The notes under the pieces are model-generated. The model was given only the letters and a program-made list of their open reading frames with translations. It was not told where the DNA came from and did not search any database. From NCBI RefSeq assembly GCF_026241895.1, contig NZ_JAPJIV010000012.1, positions 62,001 through 126,000 of the forward strand: a stretch of 64,000 nt of DNA, given 5' to 3'. Shown in pieces: positions 7,569 through 15,920 of this stretch (its first letter is position 1; the number at the start of each line of letters is the position of its first letter). This stretch comes from Pseudomonas sp. RIT-562. GTDB lineage: Bacteria; Pseudomonadota; Gammaproteobacteria; Pseudomonadales; Pseudomonadaceae. A program made the translations under genes and the position numbers.

Positions 7569-8453
7569 TTAGTCGGTCAACACCTTCCTGAACGTCTCCA
7601 CCAATGGGCGCAAATTGATCCGGTGCCAGGCCGCCCACAACGGCGTGGTGAACACAATCCAGGGCACTTCCCGCAGCACCACCCCCGGCGGCGCATTGCG
7701 GCTCAACCCCTTCTGAATCATCGCAATCCCCAGCCCTGACGCCACCAGGCCCAAGGCGGTGAAAGGTTCGGTGGCTTCCATGCGGATGTCGGGGGTAAAG
7801 CCTGCGCGGATGCAGGCGCTGACGAAGTCTTCGCGGCTGGCGCAGTTCTGCCGGTGTTGCACTCCGATCCATTCCTGGGTGGCCAGGTCCGCAGGCGTCA
7901 GTAGGGTTTGCTGAGCCAGCGGGTGGTGCTCGGGCAGGGCCAGGAGCATCGGGTCGTCGAGGACCTGGAATCCCAGCAGGTCGGGGTCGTCGTCGGTCGG
8001 CGGTTCGCTGACAAGTGCGATATCCAGACTACGCTGACGCAGGCCTTCGAGTTGTTCGACGGAGCTCAGGTTGTACAGCGCAACGTGGACGTTTGGACGC
8101 TCGACTCGCAGCACGCGCAAGGCATTGGGCAGCACTCCGGCATGCATGGCGTTTTCGATATAGCCAATGCACAGGCCGCCTTCTTCGCCGCGGCCCAGGC
8201 GTTTGCCGAGGGACTCCAGGCGGTTGGCGTGGGTGAGCAGGGCGCGGGTTTCGGCAAGGAAGGTCTGGCCATCGCGGGTCAGGCGGATGCGTTGCTGGCT
8301 GCGCTCGAACAGGGTCAGACCCAGGCGTTCTTCGAGTTGGGCGATCTGCCGGCTCAAGGGCGACTGGGAGATGTGCAGGCGCTCGGCGGCGCGGCCGACA
8401 TGCTCTTCTTCGGCGACAGCAACGAAGTAACGCAATTGGCGGATGTCGATCAT
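7569..8453 (-). CDS. LysR-family regulator, divergent from the AKR-SDR operon
   Basis: A 294-residue LysR regulator. Residues 1-60 form the DNA-binding domain (IRQLRYFVAVAEEEHVGRAA, LHISQSPLSRQIAQLEERLG); the rest is the effector domain (GYIENAMHAGVLP, VASGLGIAMIQKG). The ATG at 8453 gives the usual MIDIRQLRYF start; an upstream in-frame codon was not used. It is transcribed away from the aldo/keto reductase operon across 117 bp, the classical arrangement for a LysR protein controlling its neighbour. It probably regulates that operon with a small aldehyde or sugar-like inducer. Confidence 0.9.
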   Translation of the reverse strand: MIDIRQLRYFVAVAEEEHVGRAAERLHISQSPLSRQIAQLEERLGLTLFERSQQRIRLTRDGQTFLAETRALLTHANRLESLGKRLGRGEEGGLCIGYIENAMHAGVLPNALRVLRVERPNVHVALYNLSSVEQLEGLRQRSLDIALVSEPPTDDDPDLLGFQVLDDPMLLALPEHHPLAQQTLLTPADLATQEWIGVQHRQNCASREDFVSACIRAGFTPDIRMEATEPFTALGLVASGLGIAMIQKGLSRNAPPGVVLREVPWIVFTTPLWAAWHRINLRPLVETFRKVLTD

Positions 8454-8529
8454 ATCAGACCTATGGGGACTCAAGTGCTGCGTATTATGTCTTGGACGGT
8501 CCGATCATCACAATCCAGAATCTGCTCAA

Positions 8530-8543
8530 CGGTCGCTTGACCG
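8530..8543. promoter_or_regulatory. candidate LysR operator dyad
   Basis: CGGTC-GCTT-GACCG, a perfect 5-bp inverted repeat in the LysR/AKR divergent intergenic region, 27 bp before the AKR start codon. The position suits an activation or repressor site, but it is short and could be chance. Confidence 0.35.
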
Positions 8544-8570
8544 ATTTCTGAATACGACGAGGTTTGCATC

Positions 8571-9587
8571 ATGAGCTTGAAAGACAAACTGCCAGGCGCC
8601 CTGGGTTTCGGTACCGCGCCTTTGGGCAACATGTTCCGCGCCATTCCTGAAGAAGAGGCAATGGCCACCGTTCACGCAGCCTGGGATGCCGGCGTGCGGT
8701 ATTTCGACACCGCACCATTCTATGGCTCGGGCCTGGCGGAAATTCGTCTAGGGGCTGCATTGGCCCAGTACAAGCGCGACGACTACGTGCTGAGCAGCAA
8801 AGTGGGTCGGGTAATCCTCGATGAAGTCGAAGACGCCGCTGCCCGGGATCTGGGCGAGAAGAGCGGGGTATTCGAGCACGGCCGACCGAACAAAATTGTT
8901 AATGACTACAGCGCCGACGCGACGCTGCGCTCGGTCGAGGACAGCCTCAAGCGCCTGCAAACCGATCGCCTGGACATCGTCTGGGTGCATGATATCGCCC
9001 AGGATTTTTATGGCGATCAATGGCTCGAATACTTCAACCAGGCTCGTACCGGTGCGTTCAAGGTGCTGACGCGCTTGCGTGAAGAAGGCGTGATCAAGGG
9101 CTGGGGTCTGGGCGTGAACAAGGTCGAGCCGTGTGAGCTGACGCTGGATCTGACTGAAGCGCAGCCGGACGGGTTTCTGCTGGCTGGGCGTTATACCTTG
9201 CTTGATCACGACCGTGCCTTGCAGCGTTTGATGGACTCGGCCCTGGCGCAGAATGTCGAAATTGTGGTCGGTGGCCCTTACAGTTCGGGGATTCTGGCCG
9301 GTGGTGCGCATTTTGAGTACCAGAAGGCCAGCCCGCAGATCGTCGACAAAGTCGCGCAGATCAAGCGCATTGCGGCGGCCCATGGGGTCGACATTAAAGC
9401 CGCAGCGTTGCAGTTCTCCCTGGCTAACCCGGCCGTGGCGGCAGTGATTCCCGGCTCCAGTCGCCCGGGGCGGATTGCCGAAGATGTGGCGGCGTTGTCG
9501 GCGGTTATTCCTGCGGCGTTCTGGCAGGCGATGCGTGAAGCGAAACTGGTGTCCGAACGGGCGCCGTTGCCAACGATGGGAGCATGA
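8571..9587 (+). CDS. aldo/keto reductase (D-threo-aldose 1-dehydrogenase-like)
   Basis: A 338-residue cytosolic NAD(P)-dependent oxidoreductase. The catalytic tetrad is visible: Asp46 and Tyr51 in YFDTAPFYGSG, Lys77 in VLSSKVGR and His140 in IVWVHDI. The C-terminal VIPGSSRPGRI loop binds the cofactor phosphate. The spacing and the GVRYFDTAPFYG motif resemble D-threo-aldose/L-fucose dehydrogenases and pyridoxal dehydrogenases. First gene of a three-gene operon with an SDR (ATGA overlap) and an SRPBCC protein. The exact substrate is unknown. Confidence 0.9.
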   Translation: MSLKDKLPGALGFGTAPLGNMFRAIPEEEAMATVHAAWDAGVRYFDTAPFYGSGLAEIRLGAALAQYKRDDYVLSSKVGRVILDEVEDAAARDLGEKSGVFEHGRPNKIVNDYSADATLRSVEDSLKRLQTDRLDIVWVHDIAQDFYGDQWLEYFNQARTGAFKVLTRLREEGVIKGWGLGVNKVEPCELTLDLTEAQPDGFLLAGRYTLLDHDRALQRLMDSALAQNVEIVVGGPYSSGILAGGAHFEYQKASPQIVDKVAQIKRIAAAHGVDIKAAALQFSLANPAVAAVIPGSSRPGRIAEDVAALSAVIPAAFWQAMREAKLVSERAPLPTMGA

Positions 9588-10387
9588 GCATGAAAATTGA
9601 TCTGAGCGGGAAACTGGCGATTGTCAGTGGCAGCACTGCTGGAATTGGCCTGGGCATCAGCAAGGCGCTGGCCGAATCGGGGGCGACGGTGGTGGTAATC
9701 GGCCGGGATACCGCCAAGGTCGAGCAGGCCCTGGCAAGCATCCGTCAGAGCGTGCCGGGCGCGCGGTTGCGTGGCCTGACGGCCGACCTCGGCACCGCAG
9801 AAGGCGCAGAGCAGTTGTTCGCCGCCGAGCCGCGGGCGGACATCCTGGTGAACAATCTGGGGATCTTCAACGAAGTGGATTTCTTCGACGCGCCGGACAG
9901 TGAATGGACGCGCTTCTATGAGGTCAACGTGATTTCCGGCGTGCGCCTGTCCCGGCATTATGTGCCGGACATGGTCAAGCAAGGTTGGGGGCGGGTGATT
10001 TTCCTGTCTTCGGAATCCGGGGTGGCGACGCCGGCGGACATGATCAACTACGGCGTGACCAAAAGCGCCAACCTCGCGGTGTCCCATGGCCTGGCCAAGC
10101 GGCTGGCGGGCACAGGGGTAACGGTGAACGCTATTTTGCCCGGCCCGACGTTCACCGATGGCCTGGAGCAGATGCTCAAGGACGCCACCGCCAAGTCCGG
10201 TCGCAGTGCCCGGGATGAAGCTGACGCCTTTGTGCGCAAGGCGCGCCCGACTTCGATCATCCAGCGAGTGGCGGATGTCGAGGAAGTGGCGAATCTGGTG
10301 GCGTATATTGCTTCGCCATTGTCGTCGGCCACCACCGGTGCCGCTTTGCGGGTCGATGGCGGTGTCGTCGACAGCATGGCGATCTGA
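9584..10387 (+). CDS. short-chain dehydrogenase/reductase
   Basis: A 267-residue classical SDR. Cofactor loop is SGSTAGIGLGI (near residues 15-25), the NNLG structural motif follows (residues 90-93), and the catalytic residues are Ser143, Tyr156 and Lys160 (INYGVTKSA). The C terminus ALRVDGGVVDSM is typical. Its ATG overlaps the stop of the aldo/keto reductase, so the two are translationally coupled and probably act on the same metabolite series. Confidence 0.92.
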   Translation: MSMKIDLSGKLAIVSGSTAGIGLGISKALAESGATVVVIGRDTAKVEQALASIRQSVPGARLRGLTADLGTAEGAEQLFAAEPRADILVNNLGIFNEVDFFDAPDSEWTRFYEVNVISGVRLSRHYVPDMVKQGWGRVIFLSSESGVATPADMINYGVTKSANLAVSHGLAKRLAGTGVTVNAILPGPTFTDGLEQMLKDATAKSGRSARDEADAFVRKARPTSIIQRVADVEEVANLVAYIASPLSSATTGAALRVDGGVVDSMAI

Positions 10388-10421
10388 ATTTTTAATGGAT
10401 CGATTGAGAGAGAAAACATAC

Positions 10422-10832
10422 ATGGCAACTGCATCAGCGTTCATCGATATCCCGGCCTCGGCCGACCAGGTTTGGCAATTGATTGGCGGCTTCAATTCGC
10501 TGCCGGAGTGGCTGCCGTTCATTCCCAAAAGCGAGCTGAGCGAAGGCGGGCGCGTGCGCACCCTGCAAACCTCGGACGGCGCCGTGGTGGTTGAGCGGCT
10601 TGAGTCGTTTGATAACGCCGGGAAGACTTACAGCTATTCGATTCTGCAGGCGCCGTTTCCGGCGAAGGATTATCTGGCGACTATCCGTGTTGAACCCCTG
10701 GGCGAGGTGGCAAGGGTGACGTGGTCGGGGCAGTTCACGCCGGTGGGCGTGACCGAGGCAGAAGTGGTGGAGCTGTTTACTGGGATTTATCAGGGCGGGG
10801 TGGAGGCCTTGCGCAGCAATTACCCCGCGTAA
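10422..10832 (+). CDS. SRPBCC/polyketide-cyclase-like ligand-binding protein
   Basis: A 136-residue START/Bet v1-fold protein. Visible landmarks are SAFIDIPASADQVWQLIGGF at the N terminus, LPEWLPFIPKSEL and the final long amphipathic helix. GAGAGAG ribosome site 9 nt before the ATG at 10422. It is 34 bp after the SDR and completes the operon. Members of this family bind hydrophobic or aromatic small molecules or act as cyclases and dehydratases. Role here unknown. Confidence 0.85.
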   Translation: MATASAFIDIPASADQVWQLIGGFNSLPEWLPFIPKSELSEGGRVRTLQTSDGAVVVERLESFDNAGKTYSYSILQAPFPAKDYLATIRVEPLGEVARVTWSGQFTPVGVTEAEVVELFTGIYQGGVEALRSNYPA

Positions 10833-10843
10833 ACGCCGTACCT

Positions 10844-11101
10844 GTAGGAGCCCGGCTTGCCGGCGATGCGATCTTGCGGACGCCATCGCTGGCAAGCCAG
10901 GCTCCTACAGGTGATCGGGGTGTACGCGGGATTTGGGCTCGGCACACATCCGTAGGAGCCCGGCTTGCCGGCGATGCGATCTTGCGGATGCCATCGCTGG
11001 CAAGCCAGGCTCCTACGGTTGATCGGGGTGTATGCAGGAATTGGGCTCGGCACACATCCGTAGGAGCCCGGCTTGCCGGCGATGGCGATCTTGCGGGCGG
11101 T
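10844..11101. repeat. REP tandem array, three units, 108-bp period
   Basis: Units 10844-10908, 10952-11016 and 11060-11101 (truncated). Each full unit is a hairpin with GTAGGAGCCCGGCTTGCC on one side and GGCAAGCCAGGCTCCTAC on the other. The 43-bp spacers between units are almost identical to each other (GTGATCGGGGTGTACGCGGG...). It separates the SRPBCC gene from the convergent kinase gene. Confidence 0.92.
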
Positions 11102-11105
11102 AGCA

Positions 11106-12500
11106 TCAGCTTTGGGCAATGAGGTTTTGCCTGCACTCCAGCACCAACCGCGCGCCACCTAGTTCGCTTTCACCGACCTCAAGCGTGAAGCCATGCAGGC
11201 TGACAATCGCGGCGACGATCGATAGACCCAGACCAAATCCGCTTTGCTGATTGCCGCCTTCGGCGCGATAGAAGCGCCGGAACACCGCTTCTCGCTCCGC
11301 CAGCGCAATGCCAGGGCCAGAGTCGAGCACTTCGATTCGCGTATGCCCACCCGCATCGATCCCGCGCAAGATTACCTGGCCACCCGGCGGCGTGAACTTG
11401 ATCGAGTTGCTCAACAGATTGGCCACCGCCTCGAACAACAACGCCCGATCGCCATTCAGCGGTGGCAACGCATCCGGCAGCTGCAGCGTGAATCGCAATT
11501 CGCCTTCTTCCGCCAGCGGCAGGTAAAAATCATGTAGCTCCTGCAGCATTGGCACCGGGTCCAGCAGCACAAAACCGGAGCGTCGCTGGCGGTCTTCCAG
11601 CTCGGAAATGCGCAATAAACCACGAAAGCGGGCCATCAGGGTATCCGCTTCACCCAGCACTGAATCAAGCTGGGCGGCCAGCGGTGAGCCGTCGCCCGCC
11701 TGTTGCTGAATCCGGTAAAGCTGCGCCCGCAGGCGGGTCAGGGGCGTGCGCAGGTCATGGGCGATGTTGTCACAGACGCCCTTGACCTCGTTCATCAGGC
11801 GCTCGATGCGTTCAAGCATGGCGTTGACGATGGCCGCTAGCATGTCCAGTTCGTCGCGGCGGTTGGACAGCGGCAGGCGGCGGGTCAGGTCGCCGGCGAC
11901 GATCGCCTCGGCGCTCGCCTGGATTGCGCGAATCCGCCGCAGGGGGCGGCGGCGCAACAGGTGCCAGCCAGCGATGCCCGGAACAATGGTCAGGGTCACT
12001 CCCCAGAACAGCGCGTGCAGGATGATCCGGGTCACCGCGAACAGCGAGCCGTTGTCGCGCACCAGGATCAGCCAGCGACCATCCAGGGTCTGGGTGGCCA
12101 CCGCGTCACAGCTGTCGGCGGGCAGGCTCGGGTCATCGGAATCGGCGCAGTCGCCGAGCATGTGAATCTTGCCGTCCAGGGCCAGGCCTTTGGGGATGTG
12201 GTCCAGGGCGCCACTGAGGTAACGGTGCTGATCGTCGAACAGGCCATAGGCGTCGATGCCGCGGATGTCGAAAGTCATGCTGACGGCGAGGGCATCGAGC
12301 AATTGCTGGCCCTGGAAATGTGAGAACAGGTGCTGGCGTTGCAACAGCGAATGTTTGGCCAGGTTGTCGAGGTAGGCGGACACCTCGTAATACATCACCC
12401 CCATCAGAATCCCGCTCCAGATCACGAACAGCGAACTGTAGAGCGCCAGCAGCCGGCTGCTGGAGGACCGCCAGCCGTTAGAGGGGTTCGGCAATGACAT
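11106..12500 (-). CDS. membrane sensor histidine kinase
   Basis: A 464-residue kinase. Two membrane segments (about 18-38 and 157-180) enclose a periplasmic sensor of about 115 residues containing two cysteines, Cys118 and Cys131, that could form a disulfide. A HAMP domain follows (about 181-235), then the H-box NIAHDLRTPL with His248, and the N, G1 and G2 boxes (NLLSNSIKFTPPGG, VLDSGPGIA, SGFGLGLSIV). Its start overlaps the response regulator gene by 23 nt, giving a coupled two-component pair. The signal is unknown. Confidence 0.93.
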   Translation of the reverse strand: MSLPNPSNGWRSSSSRLLALYSSLFVIWSGILMGVMYYEVSAYLDNLAKHSLLQRQHLFSHFQGQQLLDALAVSMTFDIRGIDAYGLFDDQHRYLSGALDHIPKGLALDGKIHMLGDCADSDDPSLPADSCDAVATQTLDGRWLILVRDNGSLFAVTRIILHALFWGVTLTIVPGIAGWHLLRRRPLRRIRAIQASAEAIVAGDLTRRLPLSNRRDELDMLAAIVNAMLERIERLMNEVKGVCDNIAHDLRTPLTRLRAQLYRIQQQAGDGSPLAAQLDSVLGEADTLMARFRGLLRISELEDRQRRSGFVLLDPVPMLQELHDFYLPLAEEGELRFTLQLPDALPPLNGDRALLFEAVANLLSNSIKFTPPGGQVILRGIDAGGHTRIEVLDSGPGIALAEREAVFRRFYRAEGGNQQSGFGLGLSIVAAIVSLHGFTLEVGESELGGARLVLECRQNLIAQS

Positions 12501-13161
12501 AACCCGAGCCTCGCACGGTCCGAATTAGTGGGGCATTGCCGGGTGGGTCGATCTTTTTGCGCAGGCGGCCGATGTGCACGTCGATAAGGTTAGTGCCCGG
12601 GTCGAAGTGATAACCCCAAACCTCCTCGAAGATCATCATGCGCGAAAGGATCTGCCCGGTATTGCGCATCAGGAATTCGAGCAATTTGTATTCGGTGGGC
12701 AGCAATGTCAGCAGTTGGCCGTCGCGGCTGGCTTCGTGGCTGATCAGGTTCAACTCCAGGTCCGCCACCCGCAGCGTGGTCACCTGGGCGGTCACCGTGT
12801 TCTGCCGGCGCAGCAGCACTTCCACCCGGGCCGCCATTTCATCGGTGGCAAAGGGCTTGGTCAGGTAATCGTCGCCGCCGGCGCGCAACCCGCGAACCCG
12901 CTCATCGACGTCGGAGAGGGCGCTGATCATCAGGATAGGCGTGGCCACTCCCATGGTGCGCAAGGTGGTGACGATCGCCAGGCCATCCAGCTCGGGCAAC
13001 ATACGATCGAGAGTAATCAGGTCGTAGTCGCCACTGACTGCCCGCGCCAGACCTTCACGGCCGTTGTCTACCCAGTCCACGTCGAGGCCGTGGCTGCTGA
13101 GTTCGGCGACGATTTCCCGGGCGGTCACTGCGTCGTCTTCGATGGTCAAGATTCGGGTCAT
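12478..13161 (-). CDS. OmpR/PhoB-family response regulator
   Basis: A 227-residue regulator. The receiver domain has acidic residues Asp9-Asp10 and phospho-acceptor Asp52 (LITLDRMLPELDG), with Lys in DDYLTKPF. The C-terminal winged helix ends VHIGRLRKKIDPPG and IRTVRGSGYVI. First gene of the pair with the downstream kinase. The ATG at 13161 gives a standard MTRILTIEDD start. It is divergent from the sigma-54-type promoter region of the next operon across 268 bp. Confidence 0.94.
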   Translation of the reverse strand: MTRILTIEDDAVTAREIVAELSSHGLDVDWVDNGREGLARAVSGDYDLITLDRMLPELDGLAIVTTLRTMGVATPILMISALSDVDERVRGLRAGGDDYLTKPFATDEMAARVEVLLRRQNTVTAQVTTLRVADLELNLISHEASRDGQLLTLLPTEYKLLEFLMRNTGQILSRMMIFEEVWGYHFDPGTNLIDVHIGRLRKKIDPPGNAPLIRTVRGSGYVIAEPL

Positions 13162-13264
13162 TGGCGGGCCTGATTGGGATTCACAACGGTGGGACACATT
13201 TTGCCAACAAAACCGCTGGTTCTTTCTAAATAAAAATTCATTCGGCGATGCAATGCATAAAACC

Positions 13265-13278
13265 CGCTGATATCAGCG
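13265..13278. promoter_or_regulatory. 14-bp perfect palindrome
   Basis: CGCTGATATCAGCG in the AT-rich intergenic region between the response regulator and the membrane-protein operon, about 80 bp upstream of the sigma-54-like promoter, a normal distance for an enhancer-type activator site. It could equally serve the divergent regulator gene. Confidence 0.45.
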
Positions 13279-13358
13279 TTTCGTTGCATTTTGCATGGTT
13301 TTCGCAAGTTCAATTTTTATAAATCTTTGAAATATATAGAGTTATTCAAATCATCGGT

Positions 13359-13376
13359 TTGGCACGCCGACTGCAA
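13359..13376 (+). promoter_or_regulatory. sigma-54-type -24/-12 promoter
   Basis: TTGGCACG-CCGA-CTGCA, with the invariant GG and GC separated by exactly ten bases and only one base different from the TGGCACG-N4-TTGCA consensus. It lies 54 bp before the ATG of the 310-residue membrane protein in a low-GC stretch. Confidence 0.75.
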
Positions 13377-13429
13377 TTATTCAGGCAGCTACTTGTAACA
13401 ACATCTTTCCTGCCTGGAGCGACACAATA

Positions 13430-14362
13430 ATGAATAGATCCTCGGATGGTTTCTATCCTGCCGCAGAAGAATCAAACGCGCGGTCGGGCGTTTCCTGGGG
13501 TGCGATTTTCGCCGGTGCCGCTGCAGCGGCAGCGTTGTCGCTGATCCTGGTATTGCTTGGCTTCGGTCTCGGTTTTTCGGCAGTTTCCCCCTGGGCCAAT
13601 GAAGGCGTGAGCGCCAAGGGCCTGGGCATTTCCACGATAGTCTGGCTGGCGTTTACGCAAATCGTCGCATCGGGTCTGGGTGGCTATATTGCCGGTCGCC
13701 TGCGGGTCAAATGGGCCAACATGCACGGTGATGAAGTGTATTTCCGTGACACCGCTCACGGCTTCCTCTCCTGGTGTGTCGCCACACTGGTTGCAGCCAC
13801 TCTAGTAGTCGGCTCGGTCAGCAGCATCATCAGTGGCGGCGTACAAGCCGGTGCCAGCGCTATTGGCGGTGCCGCCAGCGTTGCTACTCAGGCCGCAGGT
13901 TCTGCAGCTGGTAATACCGACAGTGATCAGTACGGCTATTTCATCGACAGCCTGTTTCGTGACGACCGTCCAGCCGCCGTCAGCGATGACGCCGCCCGTG
14001 GCACCGTTACCCGCATCTTCGTACGCAGCCTGAACGACGGCCAACTTGCCGCCGAGGACCGTACCTACCTTGCGCAACTGGTTGCCCAGCGCACCAACCT
14101 GACCCAGGCCGATGCCGAACGTCGCGTTGACGAAGTGTATGCCCGCACCCAGAAAGCCGTAGCTGACGCCAAGCAGGCCGCCAAGGAAGCTGCCGACACC
14201 GCTGCCAAAGTGGCTGCAACTACCACCTTGTGGATGTTCGTTGCGCTGCTGATCGGTGCCTTCTTCGCCAGCTTCGCTGCAACCTTCGGCGGTCGTCGTC
14301 GGGATGCGGTGGTGTATGTCGAATCTGACGCCTACGTCACCACTACTAACTCTATTCGTTAA
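13430..14362 (+). CDS. conserved membrane protein with central Ala/Lys-rich coil
   Basis: A 310-residue protein of unknown function. Hydrophobic segments lie near residues 22-50, 62-85, 110-135 and 278-298. Between the third and fourth is a soluble stretch with a likely coiled coil (about residues 225-270, rich in Ala, Lys and Asp). The N-terminal 12 or so residues before SGVSWGAIFAGA are polar. A sigma-54-type promoter lies upstream. It forms an operon with a 24-residue membrane peptide, closed by a good terminator. Such proteins are widespread in Pseudomonas but I know no assigned role. Confidence 0.85.
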   Translation: MNRSSDGFYPAAEESNARSGVSWGAIFAGAAAAAALSLILVLLGFGLGFSAVSPWANEGVSAKGLGISTIVWLAFTQIVASGLGGYIAGRLRVKWANMHGDEVYFRDTAHGFLSWCVATLVAATLVVGSVSSIISGGVQAGASAIGGAASVATQAAGSAAGNTDSDQYGYFIDSLFRDDRPAAVSDDAARGTVTRIFVRSLNDGQLAAEDRTYLAQLVAQRTNLTQADAERRVDEVYARTQKAVADAKQAAKEAADTAAKVAATTTLWMFVALLIGAFFASFAATFGGRRRDAVVYVESDAYVTTTNSIR

Positions 14363-14377
14363 ACCAGGAGAAACCTC

Positions 14378-14452
14378 ATGCGCTCATTACTGTTGTTCTT
14401 TCTCGGTGTACCGATCCCGATCATCATCCTGATCGCCCTGTTTATGCACTGA
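14378..14452 (+). CDS. 24-residue single-span membrane peptide
   Basis: ATG at 14378 with an AGGAG ribosome site at 14366-14370; the product MRSLLLFFLGVPIPIIILIALFMH would be one transmembrane helix. It is 15 bp after the 310-residue membrane protein gene and just before its terminator. The perfect ribosome site and position make it a credible small gene; its function is unknown. Confidence 0.7.
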   Translation: MRSLLLFFLGVPIPIIILIALFMH

Positions 14453-14474
14453 TAGACCTGGAGCTGGTGCTCCT

Positions 14475-14509
14475 GCCGCTTCTGCCTCTGGTAGAAGCGG
14501 CTTTTTTGT
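14475..14509 (+). terminator. rho-independent terminator
   Basis: GCCGCTTCT / AGAAGCGGC stem (9 bp, 9-nt loop) followed by TTTTTTG. It closes the membrane-protein operon. Confidence 0.88.
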
Positions 14510-14520
14510 TTATGCGCAGC

Positions 14521-15132
14521 TCATTCAATCGGCGTGTCGAGGAATTCTTCCAACTGCTCGGCGTACGCGGTGAACTGACTGATCCGCGGGAATTGCCCGG
14601 CATTTATCTGTTCTGGCACTACCAGCTTGGAGAAGCTCCAGGCCACCGCCACGCTGATGCCGGCTTGGTCGATCGAACCATCGGTGTTTAATGGCGCAAA
14701 CTCCAGCTCGCGCTCAAGCGCCGAATAAGCCGCCGCCAGTTGTCCTTCAACCCGTTCCACCCAAGGCTCGAACTGGATTTCGGCCGGCCGCAGGTTGCGC
14801 TCGTAATAAAGCTGAACGGATTTTTCGCAGGCTGCCAGTGCCAGGCCAGTCAGGCGCAGCGCCCGCAAGCGTTGCGCGAGTTCACTGGGCATCAGCGACT
14901 TGCCCGGGCCGGCCAGCGCCTCCAGGTAGTCGATGATCAGCGTCGAATCAATCAGTACATCGCCGTTGTCCAGCACCAGGGTCGGTGCCTTCACCACGGG
15001 ATTGATCTGCTGGAACTGCTCGAAGTGACGAAACACCGACACCGACTGATGTTCCAGGGCGATGCCCAGGCACTTGGCGGAAATGGCGACGCGCCGCACA
15101 TAAGGCGAATCCAGCATTCCGATCAACTTCAT
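14521..15132 (-). CDS. glutathione S-transferase family protein
   Basis: A 203-residue two-domain GST. The thioredoxin-like N-terminal domain has MKLIGMLDSPYVRRVAISAKCLG, the cis-Pro site VVKAPTLVLDNG and the glutathione-gamma-Glu site LIDSTLIIDYLE. The C-terminal domain is all helical. Ser9 in the DSPYVRR motif is the likely catalytic residue. AAGGAG ribosome site before the ATG at 15132. Physiological substrate unknown. Confidence 0.9.
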   Translation of the reverse strand: MKLIGMLDSPYVRRVAISAKCLGIALEHQSVSVFRHFEQFQQINPVVKAPTLVLDNGDVLIDSTLIIDYLEALAGPGKSLMPSELAQRLRALRLTGLALAACEKSVQLYYERNLRPAEIQFEPWVERVEGQLAAAYSALERELEFAPLNTDGSIDQAGISVAVAWSFSKLVVPEQINAGQFPRISQFTAYAEQLEEFLDTPIE

Positions 15133-15495
15133 AGATATTCTCCTTGGGGATGGCCATTGCCGACGCTCAACCTTAGCTCAGGTTCGGCGCGGTGCAATAG
15201 ATGAAGCGGTGGGCCGCCGTTTGTCCTCTATATACAGCCACTGGATTGAATTTCTTGCTATAAACGCACTCCGATAACCACTGCAACGACTGCCGCAGAG
15301 CATTTTCGGGGTCTTGTCGGACAAATTCACTGTCTTTTCAGTTGCTGAGGCCTCAAGTCGGCCTTAGACTGCCGCCCCTCGTAAATTGAGTGCCGGGTGG
15401 CGCTTGGAATAAATGGCGCCTTTGCGTTGGCCTTCCGAGGCCCAGCGGAACGCTCCCTAATTCGCCTTAATGCACGTTTTTTTATAGAGATATCA
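15133..15495. other. 363-bp gene-free region with structured leader upstream of the DksA paralogue
   Basis: No convincing ORF. Just before the DksA-like gene there is a nested hairpin: GCGTT (15424-15428) pairs with AACGC (15449-15453) and inside it GGCC (15429-15432) pairs with GGCC (15439-15442). An AT-rich stretch follows (GTTTTTTTATAGAGATATC). I looked for a Zur-type palindrome, expected if this were a zinc-starvation DksA, and did not find a clear one. Confidence 0.4.
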
Positions 15496-15900
15496 ATGAC
15501 AAAGGACAAGTTGCTGGCCATGCCGGCGGATGACTACATGAATGCCGAGCAACATGCTTTTTTCTCCGAGCTGTTGCAGAACATGAAAGTCGAAACCCAC
15601 GAGCGCATCGAACAGAACCGCATCGCCATCGAGAGCCTGGACACCCCAGCCGATCCGGCCGATGCTGCTTCCGTTGAAGAAGAGCGTACCTGGTTGGTCA
15701 ACGCGATCGATCGCGACCAGCGCATGCTGCCTCAGTTGGAACAAGCCCTGGAGCGCATCAAGGAAGACAGCTTCGGCTGGTGCGATGACAGCGGCGAGGC
15801 CATCGGCCTCAAGCGTCTGCTGATCAGCCCGACCACCAAGTACTGCATCGAAGCGCAAGAGCGTCACGAACAGATCGACAAGCACCAGCGTCAGGCCTGA
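15496..15900 (+). CDS. dksA2: DksA paralogue with incomplete zinc finger (DksA2-like)
   Basis: A 134-residue DksA/TraR protein with an N-terminal coiled coil and a C-terminal finger. Of the four zinc cysteines of standard DksA, only the first and third remain: WCDDSG has Cys then Ser, and TTKYCIEAQ has Cys then Ala. P. aeruginosa DksA2 has the same pattern (Cys, Thr, Cys, Ala) and the same length; it works without zinc and replaces DksA during zinc starvation. It should bind RNA polymerase and cooperate with ppGpp. The symbol is given by this similarity. Confidence 0.82.
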   Translation: MTKDKLLAMPADDYMNAEQHAFFSELLQNMKVETHERIEQNRIAIESLDTPADPADAASVEEERTWLVNAIDRDQRMLPQLEQALERIKEDSFGWCDDSGEAIGLKRLLISPTTKYCIEAQERHEQIDKHQRQA

Positions 15901-15920
15901 TTTAGTTTCGTAGCGCCCCC

